Assembly (NCBI RefSeq): GCF_000699445.3
Contig: NC_067195.1
Span: 66,460,591 to 66,524,590, forward strand
Origin: Schistosoma haematobium
Lineage: Eukaryota; Platyhelminthes; Trematoda; Strigeidida; Schistosomatidae
Length of the DNA: 64,000 bases
Reading direction: 5' to 3'
The translations under genes and the position numbers were made by a program. Each line of letters starts with the position of its first letter. Position 1 is the first letter of the stretch. The notes beneath the pieces are model-generated. The model was not told the DNA's origin and ran no database searches. It saw only the letters and a program-made list of their open reading frames with translations. Of the stretch, positions 24,961-37,262 are shown piece after piece.

Positions 24961-26848
24961 CAAACTCAAACTGACTAGAACACCATGTCGGAACAAATAG
25001 TATATACTTAATCGATAAACATTTAAAATATGAAACCGTGTCACCGTCTGGAAAAATACTCTGTGGATTAGCACAGCTCAATTGACCCACTCTTTTGATA
25101 ATCTCTGTCTACCAACATGGTAATTGAATACCAACGACAATATTCGATACATCCCCACCAAGGTCAGAAACTGGTTTGAAAGTATCTGGTTTGTTTTCAA
25201 GCAATGCAATTTGTTATTTCTAAGAAATATCCTTAAGGTCTATTCGTGATGGCCAATCAATAGTTTGAACGCACATCAATCAATACTTAACACAGTTTTC
25301 AGTCACTTCAGATATATAAATTTAAGCACCCAATATCCCGATTTTGGGGAAATTTTTGGGAAAACTGCCAATTGTCATTGGAATTGGGCGAAACTCCTAG
25401 GATCAGGAGATTAGGGAATATCGATGATCTACATTGTTATATTTCCGTAGATGTTGATTAGATGATATTTAGCCCTTTCATTATACTCATTTTAAGAGAT
25501 CGGTTTTAATTTTTTAGATATAGATGGTTTCACTCTATAATTCCTCGAAGTTGAATTTTGGTTTGCCTTCCTATCTTTTAATTTATACTTCATTGTTCAT
25601 GGGGAAACATTCTGAATCTCCGAATTTTAGTGTCTCTCACTTCAAAACCTTGATATTCTAACATGAGTTCATGTTATTATGTTGTTTGGTTTTGGGAGTT
25701 TGGAACATAATTCTGTCACAGTCCCATGCGCATAAGGTTCCCTAGTTTGTTTAGGTTTCCTTGAAACAGTCGAGATTCTACGTTAGATTCCCCCGCACGA
25801 AAATTTGAAACCCTGATTATTCTTGGAAATTTATCCACAAAATGTCAGTAATACCTCACTAGTTTGTGGTCATAGCTCATGCCCTCAGGAACTAGCGTCA
25901 CTGTGTTTCATACACAAACTAGCTTGGTTATCACCTATGATACAGGAGAGTAGGTACTCTTCTTTATTATAAGGTTTCGTTAAATTAATTGTTTACTGTG
26001 TATTTAACCCAGAACTCTTGGTTCCCAACATGAATGTCAGCCACAAAATACGAACTGAAGTCATTCAGGCTGGTTCTTGAACTTATCAGCTTCTGAAAAT
26101 CAAATTCACTGGGATAATTATGATTGTAATATGGTTCGTTGGAAGTTTGGTCCTCTCAAATAATCAGGACCTATAAATTAGACATACAACCAAACTAAAC
26201 GGGACTAGAACTCGTTTCATTTTTACAGATTATCTTGGAAATTGAGTCGAACTTCATTTTAACAACACATCTTGTCCAATACTCCCTAACTAGTTATTCC
26301 GCCTTACATGTCTATGGTGAATTTTTCAGTCCTTAATATTACCCACTATTAGTTATCATGATAGTTGTAGATTACCTACTGATTCCTTTTGAACACAGTC
26401 GTTTTAGCCCAAAAACAGCTATAGTTCCTGGAAGTTTGAGTCTAACCGAGTTGCTCTGTTTATTGATCATTTTGGATGGACATATTATATAGACCGGTTG
26501 TCCAGGCCTTTAAACTGCAAAGACTTCATCCAATTCAAAGGGTCCGTGTCATGTAAATCGTGTAAAAAGACGGCTATAAATTTGGCAATTTTGTATCACT
26601 AAAAACGTAACAATAAGACATTCGTAAGTAAACGAGTAGGCCTACAGTGTATGTATACTATTTTGTGTAACTACAGTCATTATTATATCGTCTCTAGAAA
26701 TAGTAAAAAATTACCTAGTGACATTTCATTTGAAATCTAACAGTAATATTATCTGCAAGGTTTAGTCACTAAGATTAACTTTTGTATTGTATTCTTGGTT
26801 CATTTCATTGCATCTACCAATGCATTTTCCTTCAATAGCTTAATTACT
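24961..26848. other. Intergenic DNA upstream of MTCH2
   Basis: A block at 25327-25430 resembles one arm of the inverted-repeat element at 63006-63149 (CCCAATATCCCGATTTTGGG against CCCAATCTCCCAAATTCGGG). Otherwise nothing is visible. The MTCH2 promoter should lie toward the right end. Confidence 0.4.
25327..25430. repeat. Relative of the small inverted-repeat element
   Basis: The left half reads ACCCAATATCCCGATTTTGG followed by GGAAATTTTTGGGAAAA, close to the left arm at 63009. The right arm is only partly recognisable (GGAGATTAGGGAATA). Probably a decayed copy. Confidence 0.4.
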
Positions 26849-29800
26849 ATGGATCATTTGGAAACCACCTATAAATTTTTGATACCGTCGTTCATGCCAG
26901 CCATAACTCATCCCCTGACTTATGCCAGGACAATGATGTTGGTAAGTCATATTCTTTCAAATGTAACTTTTAAGTTGGGGTATGAACCATTTCCTCCTGT
27001 TCGTCGATTTACTTTACGTAACATTCTACGTCCGAACTATGAAGTATATTACTACCCAAGTGTTTTCACTTACTGCAAGTTTCTCCAACAATTATCTCAT
27101 TGTAATTAAAGGTCGTAAACTTCGCCAAGAGGTTGGGTTGTATGGAATTTTCACCATTGGACTTCCTGCTAATATTATTGGGTCATTTGTTAAGTCGTAC
27201 TCTACCAACATCACTATGGAGGTACAAAATACTTAATATACAATTATTATTTGCAAAAGTATTTAACTCCGGACTTTTTTGAAAAGAAAACATTTTTTGA
27301 AACTGATAAAGGAATCAGAATTTTTTTGATCAGTGTAATTTTGATTAATATCATTCTTAACTAACTTACCCTTTCAGACCAGTAAATGTACTGTTGCTCG
27401 AGTAGTGGGTGTAGTTGTTAGTTATCCATTCCAAGGTATTCAAATATTAGACGTATTTTCACCGTAAAAAATAGTCATAATGATTCGCCAAATGTCGCAA
27501 TTTATCAATGGGACACAATTATATGAGTATGAATCACAAATAAATTTAGTTTATGTTTGTCTCCCTCCAGTTGTATTTTCAATGCTTTTCCTACTATACT
27601 GAGAAATGAAGGTTTTTTAAGTTTCTTCAGGTGTGTTTTATCTAAATGATATTCCTTTCTAGTGGTTTGACACCTAGATTAATTGGAGAAGTTATTACAG
27701 TTTGGTTGACTGCTTGTCTTGCCTATTTTTTCAATAAATATATTTTCATGGACCGTATCGACCCTCCTCTGAAAAAGCACACTCCCTTGGTAACTGAGGT
27801 GAGTACACATTATTTTGTTCAGTAGTTCAAGAATTAACTTTTTATCATTATTGAATATTCTTACTAACCGTGATGACTGTTTTTTGTGTACTTTGTGCCA
27901 ACCGTTTTTACAACAAAGCACTGTGAAAATTAGTCATACATGTGAACTTTATCGACCAAATAAAGAGAAATTACATATAAATGCATTGATGACATATGTT
28001 GGTACCTTCGAGTTGACGATGCTATGGTTTGACGTAGAGTACTAGGTAAAAATGGCTAGCCGGTTAACGAGAAATTAGTATTTCATCGACCGAGGTTGTT
28101 GGGATGTGTATCAAGTATGCAGAATCACCGCCTACGTTGATGTGTAATAATGTCTGGCGTAGAAGTAGGCTGGAAGGAAGCTAGAGATGGGAAAACAAAG
28201 ACATTGCATCAACCCACAAAGCTATTGATTGTTGGTTTGAGTCCTGTAACTAGGTTTAGACTACGCGGTTGGGATTCGCACGATGTTAACCAATGGTTAA
28301 GAACTCCCATTAACGTCTCGTAATCGTTCGCAGTGAATTCGTTCTTTGTCTCTTCCCTTAGACTAAGTCCCCAAATAGTTTTGGAAGAAGTTTATTCCAC
28401 GAATCCATATTTTCCCAAATCATATAATATATTTTTAATCTTTTCTACCACCACTAGTACTGTCACTATCTATATTACTCTGACATCTTGCTGTCTTGAT
28501 GTGGTGTACCAGCCTGAACAAAGGCAAATACGTTAGATTCTATTTTGCATATGATTGATCCAAACAACAAAGTCCAAGGTTCAAACTTCTGTTTAGGTAG
28601 CCAGGTAGTGTAATCACTTTTCATACGTAATTCCTTATACCCTAATACCTATTGAATAGGTTATTTCTTTCCTCATCAGTTAGTCGATAATACAGTAAAA
28701 CTATAGACTTTGTTTGGACATTCAGTTTTAACTACTAGATCATAAATTCGAATCTTTTTGTGCTTGTCGAGATTTGGTTTTCTGATTTATTGTCTAAAGC
28801 ACTAGCAAATGATTTGATTTCTAATTTATCTTACAATTCGGCATGTAAGAAGTTGCACTTATTATTTCCACAAATTAAAAAAACTTTTTTAAAGTTCCTC
28901 CCTCAGTATTCATTAAAAAAAAATTCACGATAGATTTTTTAAAATTATTTCGCTGACTTATACTCTCTCATCGGATTATATTCTGGATGCTTGATCTTTT
29001 CTATTACTGTTATAACTGTTACTACATTCACTAATCTGGGATTCGCCCTGACAACTTCATCTTTCAGTGTTAATGGGGTATGACAACCTGAACCGGTGTG
29101 CTCATGTACTGAGTTCTACTTTGTGTTTGGCTGGCTTTTTCTTTGTATGTAAGCGTAGCGTTATTTTTAATATGATATAGTGGGTATAAATATAATTACC
29201 GTTCTTAAAAATAATTTGCGTTTGTATGTCAAATTGTAACTTCACATACTAGCCGGCTAACTACAAACCAAAGCTGACAAAATGAATTTTTCTGTCGACT
29301 GATAATCGTTGAGTCATGTTTAAACCAATTGATTCATAACGAAAATAAGGTTAGTTCAGTATTAATTTTCCATTACATCTAAATCTTTGAAGATCAGTTT
29401 CGTGAGTGTAGCGTTAGAGAATACAAAATCACATAGGCCAAATTACTCAACATGAAAAATGAGTATAGTTTTAATGAGTAAACAATGTTTTTACTTGATT
29501 ACAAGATGAGGAACTTGCGTATTGTGTAGAATGTACCTGATTTTATACAACACTTACAATAAGCTGGCATTTATAGTCACGCAAATCTTTTCCAGTTGCT
29601 TTTCATGTGTGTTTCTAACTTTTGCTTTCAGATGATAGTAAGTGGCGCCACTCATGGACTCACAGTCACCTCCACAGTTATGGCTGCTTGTGACTCGACG
29701 TACGTCATATTTTAGAACACAATCTGTAGTATATATATATGCGTGTTTGTGGTGTGTTTTTATTTATGAAACTGTTGTAATTTTTAGTTATGATTGATAT

Positions 29801-32800
29801 TTTGACCTACCCATCAATCTCTACTGATATATATATATATATATCGCTGTTCCTTTATCCAATTTTCGTCTATGAATACGTATCTTTTTACCATATAGTT
29901 TTATTTACTATTTCTACAACATTTAAGTTCTTTCTGTGTTACTGGATGTCTCCCTGACTCAATTATTTCCACAAGTTTTTTGGTTGCATAATCAGCTGGT
30001 TAGTTTCAGAGCATTTTTCTTATTCTTAAATGCTTCATTGTGGTACTCTATCAACTACCAAACAGTTAGCTGTATCCACAGTGCTTACTCTAATATTCTT
30101 TGATTACCGTAATCTTATGTATCCTTATGGGTGAGTGATCATAGATACTATTTATGTAGTTTGTGATATTTTTAGTTTATAAATTTCTATATTAATCAGT
30201 CATTAAAACCCAAACAGTATGAGATTGTTTTTAGCAATACTATCCTGGTTCAAGCGCTTAAACTTTACTAGTAGTAAGAGCCTGTTTTTCGATTACTAAT
30301 ATTTCTGTCGTCTAATAATAGTTTTATAAAAGTAGTCACAAATAACTACTTGGTTTTTCAATTTCTAGTTGAACATTATAGAAAATGCGATAAATAATAA
30401 CAAAGTCATCGTTTACAAAGATTGACTTCCACACTTCACTTCTGAAAATAAAGTCATTTTGACATGAAAACACCAATTTGTTTCATTTTTATTAATATAT
30501 TATTAATTTCAGAAACAATCTCGCTACGATTTAAAGTTAAACTTTATGCTTTATACTGTATGAGTAGAACTGCAGCTATGTAAATTTCTAATTATTGTTT
30601 TATTATTTTATCTCACCTCTTAAACAAATGGTTCAACCTATAAATTCTAAGATACTTAATAGTTTAATCATTTGTGTGTATCATAGACTTATTTATCCCA
30701 TTTACTTCGGGATAACATACTTTTAGCATATTAAGGTAGAAAAAGAAGTATAACCACGTAATATGCTAACTATCATGGCTTACTAAAAACGGAATTATTT
30801 TGTGTTATAAAGTGTTCAGGAATTTCAGATATTGAAAGAGGACTACTTGATGATCTAAAGGATGATTGATACTCTAGTAGGAATTGTAGATGATAGGTAT
30901 GGAAGATATCTAGAGAATAACATCAGAAATAGATATTTAATTTTATATGCTACTCAGGATAATCATCGTTGGTTCATTTTTTGTCAGTTATTTTAATATA
31001 TTTTAGAGTTTGGTAATGTACCAGAGGGAGTAATTAGTAAAAAAAAAGATAGAAGGAATTGCATAACTAAGCTGAGTAACCCTGAAATTTCAGTCTATCA
31101 ACAAATTTGGCTTTTATAATTATTCTCATTGTCTCGTCGGGTTAAATAATTTTTTTTACAAAAAATATTGTTATTTTACAATAACGTATTAGTTTGGTAA
31201 CTCACATTTCTTTACTCAATGAACATGATGACGATATACCGTTGGAGATAGTGATTATTTTAGAAAAGTTCATGAAACGTTAATGGCTTCATGATAAAAT
31301 GAAATTATCTTGCCTCACTGTCAAAAGTTGCGACTGTTCAATTAATATTATTTCGATCAAAGATCAATTATTTATTAACCAAAGGTTACATACTTCTTAC
31401 TCCATTATTATTTAAGTCTTTTCTTATTAATAGTGTAACAAAGGAAACTTATTGTTGAGGACATTATAGACCAACATAAATTTTAGACACAAAATATCAG
31501 ATTTATATTTTGTTATAGAATGTTTATCTCTTCATTTGCATGCATTCATATGTGTTAATTTGTTATATTCTCAAAACGCATTAAAACTGTTCTTACTCAG
31601 ATTGCATTTTGATAAGTATTATCTCATAACCACAAGTACAAAGTACAGATGTGATTTCAGGATATACACTCGTAAAACGAGTTTTAACTCACACTTTTTA
31701 TACTTTTGTTACTTGATCTAACACTCTTCTATTTTACTAACTTATAAATGTTTGAATAGCTTCACTAAATGATATCGTCGAAAATAAAGTTTTCTTTGCA
31801 GAACAGCCTTTATTTTTCACAAACGATGTGATGAGTTTCTTAAGATTGCTACATTTTCTGTATTCATTATAGCAATTCTAAACAAAATGTGGTAACAGTC
31901 TCTGAATATTATCCCTCCATCATGTAAGTTTTTTTATTACGTTAAGTGGTATTGATGTATTTTACTTCTTGTTTGTTTAACAGTATTAACGTCGTACCTG
32001 TATTCAACAATTGGTGGCAATGTTATTCCTATCTCAGCCAATCTGTAAGTTTCTTGTTTCTCTGTATTTATGTCGTACAACGTTTTTTTTTAACTAATAT
32101 ACCTCAACCTGACGTCATTTGTTCAAAACAGCAGTTAAACAAATCTCAGTCTAGCCATACATATTTGATCTCTAATGGTGTTGCATTCTCTAAGCGAAGT
32201 TTTGGTTATCATTCTGGAAAATGGCATTAGCGTCAAGTTGGCGTTAATTTATTGTCTACGAAATTTCACCAACCAGTCTTTTCATCGTAGCTGCGGTATA
32301 GGTGGTCCAATTGACATTTGTTTGGTGTGTTTTGTGTTCATTTTTCGAGGTGACGAGACTAGAGCAGATGCCCAGCACCTAAACGTAGTTGGTGAATAAG
32401 AAGAGTCAGTTTAGAGGGTTTTTGAAACCGTGATTATAAATCAATGGTGTGCATTAGATTCAGAATCGGCTACCATAGGACTGCATGTCGTGACGTTACT
32501 TTGTTATTGATTGGACCTTTCGCTCAAACGCTTGGGGTAGCCCATTTAATCAAACCTCGGATTCGATTTGGGATTTTAGACAGTATCCTAGCCGACACAC
32601 AAATACGAAGGTAGCTATTGATGGATAAAATGTTCTATTTGTTCTGCTTTACTATTCCTCCGAGCAATATTTACGATTACTTTGCTATTGGAAAATTTGT
32701 TTTATACTGACTTAACTTTCCATTCCATTTTGTGTATACGTCTTTCTGCACTAAATTTATTTGTTGTTGCCTAGAATTCTATCCTGTTTAAATGGTCTGC

Positions 32801-34483
32801 AGTCATGTCACCATTAATTTACTAGTTCTAATAACAGTTTTTCTAAAACCATTTGTGTCATTTAAAATTCTGCGTTCTTACCGTCATGCGAATCGGACAA
32901 TAAACAGATTTAGCCATGTCTTTGGAAAGACAATGTTGGCGTATGTTGTATATCTGACACTTGTATCTAAAACTCTAAAAAGTACTACAATTCGCTTTTC
33001 ATCCCAATTTTGAAAATCTACTGCACCTGCACTTATTTCAGGGACCCTGTGTAGTAGGTGTCTGGTGTCAGATCAAACGCCAAAGCGGAGGCATTACTAA
33101 TCGACGGAGTTTTCATTAAGAGTCATTTATGTACTATTGGCTTGAATGATCGCATCACAACGCGGAGAAACTAATGTGGGAAAATATATCTCTTCACAAT
33201 CTACCAAGATTGGTTACAGCCCAACAACTCTTTATGATCTTCCTAGCCACCTCTAATGCAAACAACATATCTTACTCAAAAGGTTCGAAGGTTGATGCAA
33301 GCGAATAGCAATTATATGTAATTACTTTTAAAATGCTCCTAAAGTACAACAATAAACTAGCATGTTACAAGATCAAGCAATAGAGAAAATAAGGATTTAG
33401 CCCCAGTATAAATAGCTAGTACTTTACGTATAAAATTTGAGAGGGAAAAGCACAAATTTAAATTTACAAAACAAAAACAAAAAGCGTGAATGTTAGATTA
33501 TTTTTAGCAATTTAATCATCTTCAACAAAACTACGTACATATAGAACTTTACATTCTCAGCTGACCAACCTCATAAAACCGTTTATAATTAATCTTTCTA
33601 TTTTTGATATAATCATCATTGATAACAGTGCTGCCAGTCACTTCATTCACTGAGAGTATCCTTCTTCAGCTTTTGCTTAACACAGTTAAATGTATGGTTT
33701 TAAGCCTGTTACGAGTTACTACACCTTGTAATGCTTCAGTAATTACAATAATATCAATCTCATAATGGGTGTGATATACTGTAGTAAATAACTTCATTCG
33801 ATCTTATATCATTATTGTTTAACATCTCCGTTAAACCATGTTGAACATAGATTCAGGTGTATTATTAACTCACTAGCCTATTGATTTTAATGAACTCATT
33901 CACCACGTACTTGGGTATAAGTTACACTCTAGTTGTAAGGGCTAGTGATACTATCTGGTTACCTGCCCCCAAATACCCTCGTACGGTCGAGGGTGGGGAG
34001 AGTCCGCTCTCCAAATGCTCTCACATGACCACGCATATACAGCCACTGTCAAGGAAGTCTTACTCACTGCCTCCTCGTGATGGGAGTGTTGTTTATGAAT
34101 ACAAAGAAGTTTTCCTGTTTAATAGTATTAATATTAAAGTAGATAATAGTCACATACATTTTAGTTACTTTTGATAAATAATATTTTCTAGGATATATTG
34201 CTAGGCTGTATTTATTTACTTGATCAACTAAGACATTAAATGATTTGCTTAACATCTTTAAATTGCTTTTTTGAGGAATGATAAATTATATAAATTTGTA
34301 CGTGCTCCTCCGGACTATACTTCAACTGTATTTTCTGAAAAATACTTATTTTAGTGTATGCATAAATAAAGACTTTAATAAATTAACATTTTTGCTTTAT
34401 AGGATGCTTTTGTTAGAGGATCATCTTTATTCTTCCGACGTGCTCCATCACCAGTGTCTAAATTACATGGCTATAGTCAATGA
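26849..34483 (+). CDS. Mitochondrial carrier homolog 2 (complete, 11 exons)
   Basis: Exons are 26849-26941, 26975-27074, 27112-27221, 27378-27435, 27475-27526, 27571-27630, 27663-27798, 29632-29699, 31873-31923, 31984-32044 and 34403-34483; phases agree at all ten joins and give 289 residues, close to the about 300 of animal MTCH2. MTCH2 is a divergent SLC25-fold protein of the mitochondrial outer membrane that inserts tail-anchored proteins and recruits BID. Telling segments are HPLTYARTM then LGYEPFPP near the N-terminus, FTYCRKLRQEVGLYGIF, SYPFQVIMIRQMSQFI, FPTILRNEGFLSFFSGLTPR, LTACLAYFFNKY, and the end VRGSSLFFRRAP, each lining up without gaps with vertebrate MTCH2 as I remember it. Introns 1, 2, 4, 5 and 6 are 33, 37, 39, 44 and 32 nt; intron 2 needs a GC-AG pair. 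The late introns are long and hold retrotransposon scraps. Confidence 0.93.
28060..28310 (+). mobile_element. RTE-like retrotransposon 3' fragment in MTCH2 intron 7
   Basis: Degraded text matching the RTE-like C-terminal region at 57.9 kb: GGCTGGAAGGAAGCTAGAGA, ACATTGCATCAACCCACAA, then ACGCGGTTGGGATTCGCACG and TGTTAACCAATGGTTAAGA against CGTAACCAATGGTTGGAGA. No open frame remains. Same strand as the host gene. Confidence 0.6.
28311..29631. other. Rest of MTCH2 intron 7
   Basis: AT-rich, with no further repeat or exon recognised. The intron ends at a TTTGCTTTCAG acceptor. Confidence 0.5.
29700..31872. other. MTCH2 intron 8
   Basis: AT-rich intron of about 2.2 kb starting GTACGT. A short AT dinucleotide run lies near 29828-29847. 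No coding content. Confidence 0.5.
32400..32610 (+). repeat. Diverged LINE 3'-tail fragment in MTCH2 intron 10
   Basis: Text such as AAACCGTGATTATAAATCAA, TGGTGTGCATTAGATTCAG and GGCTACCATAGGACTGCATG corresponds in order to AAACCCTGATTCCAAACCAA, TGGTGCACATGGGCTCCAG and GGCTACCATGGGACTACATC of the better copy at 62470-63005. It lacks the tail's start and end. Confidence 0.55.
33020..33960. other. MTCH2 intron 10, middle part
   Basis: A mildly GC-richer patch at 33020-33260 may be another old repeat; the rest is AT-rich. Nothing named. Confidence 0.3.
33960..34095 (+). repeat. LINE 3'-tail fragment (proximal part) in MTCH2 intron 10
   Basis: CTGCCCCCAAATACCCTCGT, GGGGAGAGTCCGCTCTCC, AAATGCTCTCACATGACCAC and GGGAGTGTTGTTTATGA match the beginning of the tails at 45640 and 62470. 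The rest of the tail is absent, so this piece was truncated at its 3' side. Confidence 0.65.
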
Positions 34484-34571
34484 AAATACCTTTAGCTTAC
34501 ATGAACGGGATTACCTGAAACTGTATTGATCTGTTTTTTCTCTTTACTCATATATTCTGTTACATGACTCA

Positions 34572-34577
34572 AATAAA
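34572..34577 (+). terminator. Poly(A) signal candidate for MTCH2
   Basis: AATAAA about 90 nt after the MTCH2 stop codon. It is the first such hexamer after the stop in this AT-rich DNA, so it is plausible but weak evidence on its own. Confidence 0.45.
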
Positions 34578-37200
34578 ACATATTTAATTGATTATTTGTT
34601 TTCAATACTAATTGAGAATTTATACCACTGCAACCTTTAGTTGACATTAACGACAAATCTCTTTGCACTACTAATGCGGTTAATTATTCATCATTCTGTT
34701 TGTGTTTGCATGTATCATGTTATTGTTGAGAATGTTTTCATTGATATGTATTCGTTCACTTGCCGCACTGACAATTTCTTTTTTTTTAAAGAATGTTGCA
34801 CTAGCTTTAATATTGTTTATATTGTATACGTTCAAAACAATCAAGAAATGGTATGTAATTTGTCTGTTGCCTCCTCCTGCCCACCCCCAGTATTATTCCA
34901 AACATTATCAGTAAAACAATACTCTTAGTCGAAGATGAATTTATATTACCCCAGTGAATAATTAAGATGAATAGTCTTTGTACAGAAATACACATACTTT
35001 TGTTGTAAGAGTACATTTACTGAATCTAAATGAAATACTACTACTATTGCATTTATCAATTAATTCATTCATCATTGCGTACTATGGTGGCTTATTATTG
35101 TGTATACGTATCATACGTTTGGTTGTTGCATTTTCTTTTAACTAAAGAATGAGAAACTATGTGCTGATTATAGTACAGTGTAATTCTAAAGGAGTTGTTA
35201 AATATGTATCTGTCTCATGTATCGTAATTATGAAAAGAATAAGTTAAGGTATATTTGTAAAATCTAGAAATTCATGATATATTGTAAAGAACCATCGAAA
35301 ATTAAATTCACCTCAATCAGTTGTGTGAATAAAGACATCGACTAGAGGTCAGTAAAATATGTGCAACTGCTTCATTTCATCCTGTGACTCAGTTAAGGTA
35401 CAACCATTCACAATTTACCATTTTGGAGGTGAACCAATAGGTAAGTTAGTCTTCTAACAATTATAACTCATTTTTTCAGTTAGAACTTCAGATTTTAATC
35501 AATTCATGATACCACTCATTTAAGCAGAATAATTAAAAACAAAGATACGAGAATGTACACAGTAAAAATAAAATAACTGAGGAACAGTATTACTGTCAAG
35601 AAATAAACTGAATTCATTTTCGTCACTGTCTTCGATCTCGAACTGTATGACTTGAAGTCTTTAGTTATTTATCAGAGTTTTCTTCTAAACTGTGATGGGA
35701 GGCCATGGATCTAGCAGCAAAACTTGTACCGCTAGTGGATAAATAGACTGTTTTGGAAGCTTACTACGGTACTTGATAAACAGAATAGTACAATTTACAG
35801 GTTAATAGCGTTGTACCCATAGCATGTATCCCATCCTTAATTGTTGATAGTTTACAAATTCATTGGCTAGTTTCTTCTCATTATCTAGTCTTGCCTGGGT
35901 CCAGTTGTCAGTAAAACTCATCTCCCTCATCTGAAATCTATTATTATGGTTTTATCACTCTTCTATCAACCTGCATAGCACAATAAAGTACCATGAGCTA
36001 ACCCAAACCACATTTTTCTAAATAAATTGGTGCAGGATTACCATATCTCGTTTTACTACCATATATTATCTTCCCAATTTTAATTCAAATGTTAGTAAGT
36101 TGAGTCTGAGGACCTGAAACTCATTTGTACTAGTGCCTGTTGTATAATAAATACTGTTACAAGACACACATTAAAGCAGAAGTTGAGTTAATTTGTGACC
36201 CATACATCAGATATCTGTTACTACCAAGGACATGGAATCTAATAGTATTATTCTCTGGCGAATAATATTTATTATAATACCTGTCCTCTGGGAATTAAGA
36301 GAATAAGCTAGTTTGTAGTTTATCTTAGGTACTACACTGTTTCAAGGAAGTTATTGTATTACAGACTTTTCTAACATCTATACTATTGTCACTTGTCCAA
36401 ATGATCATATTTGTTAATCTATAGTTGTTAGTGACAAGTTATGTTATTTTAATCTACTTTAAATTTTTGTTTTATTTTTCTCTTCAACTTTGTTAAATGA
36501 TTTGAGATTTTGCCTCTGTATATCCTTCATAAGAATAAGAACACATACATTTGATTTATAGATATATTATTATCAATAATCTTTATGTGTGTTTCAAGAC
36601 AGTGGTTACTATAATTAACCTAATAGTAATGAGAAGTAACGTACTCTATTTTCCGGTACATGTTTCTGTAACAAATAGTTTTTTTCATGTACATTTGAGG
36701 TACTTGTAATGCCGAGTTATGTTACCACTGTTAGTTTGAAATATATATGGCGGTTCTTGAACATCTAGGAAATAGTAGCGATGTTATTATCACGTATCCC
36801 TTGCGGGTTATTTTGTTATGACTTCTGTGTGATTGTTCAACACGATAGCAGTCTACATTTCTCAGTTCCATCATTACTTAATATCTTTATTGTATGTTCT
36901 GAAAGCCTTGTTGAACTTGGTTTGCTTCCATTCTCACGGATCTTTGATAGCTGGGGCTTCTATCGATATAAGCATCAAGAAGCTACCAATTCTATGATAT
37001 ATTTAAAAATAATCGTTTGTACTTAGTGCAATCAAGGTATTCTGTAATTGGAAAAACCTTTGTTCACTTGTTCGCGCCTCCAATATTCACAAGTAGAATA
37101 AAAATCTACTTTCCATTAACATAATTAACTGAATATTTACTAATCCATTTATGACCTCTCTCTAGCCAAATAGAAATACCAGCTGTTAGACTTTCTTACA
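34578..37200. other. Intergenic DNA between MTCH2 and the phosphodiesterase gene
   Basis: AT-rich, with chance frames only. It ends in CTTTCTTACAG, a strong acceptor at the start of the phosphodiesterase exon, so a 5' untranslated exon or a spliced-leader addition is likely; schistosomes use both. Confidence 0.45.
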
Positions 37201-37262
37201 GGTTGATCCAAGTTATGTATCGTTTCCTTTTTAATATTTTATTTCGTCTCATTACAGTAAAT

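Noticed and set aside
36781..37026. 81-codon frame upstream of the phosphodiesterase as its first exon
   Set aside because: No donor that joins in frame to 37201, and the hydrophobic composition is as expected by chance in this DNA.
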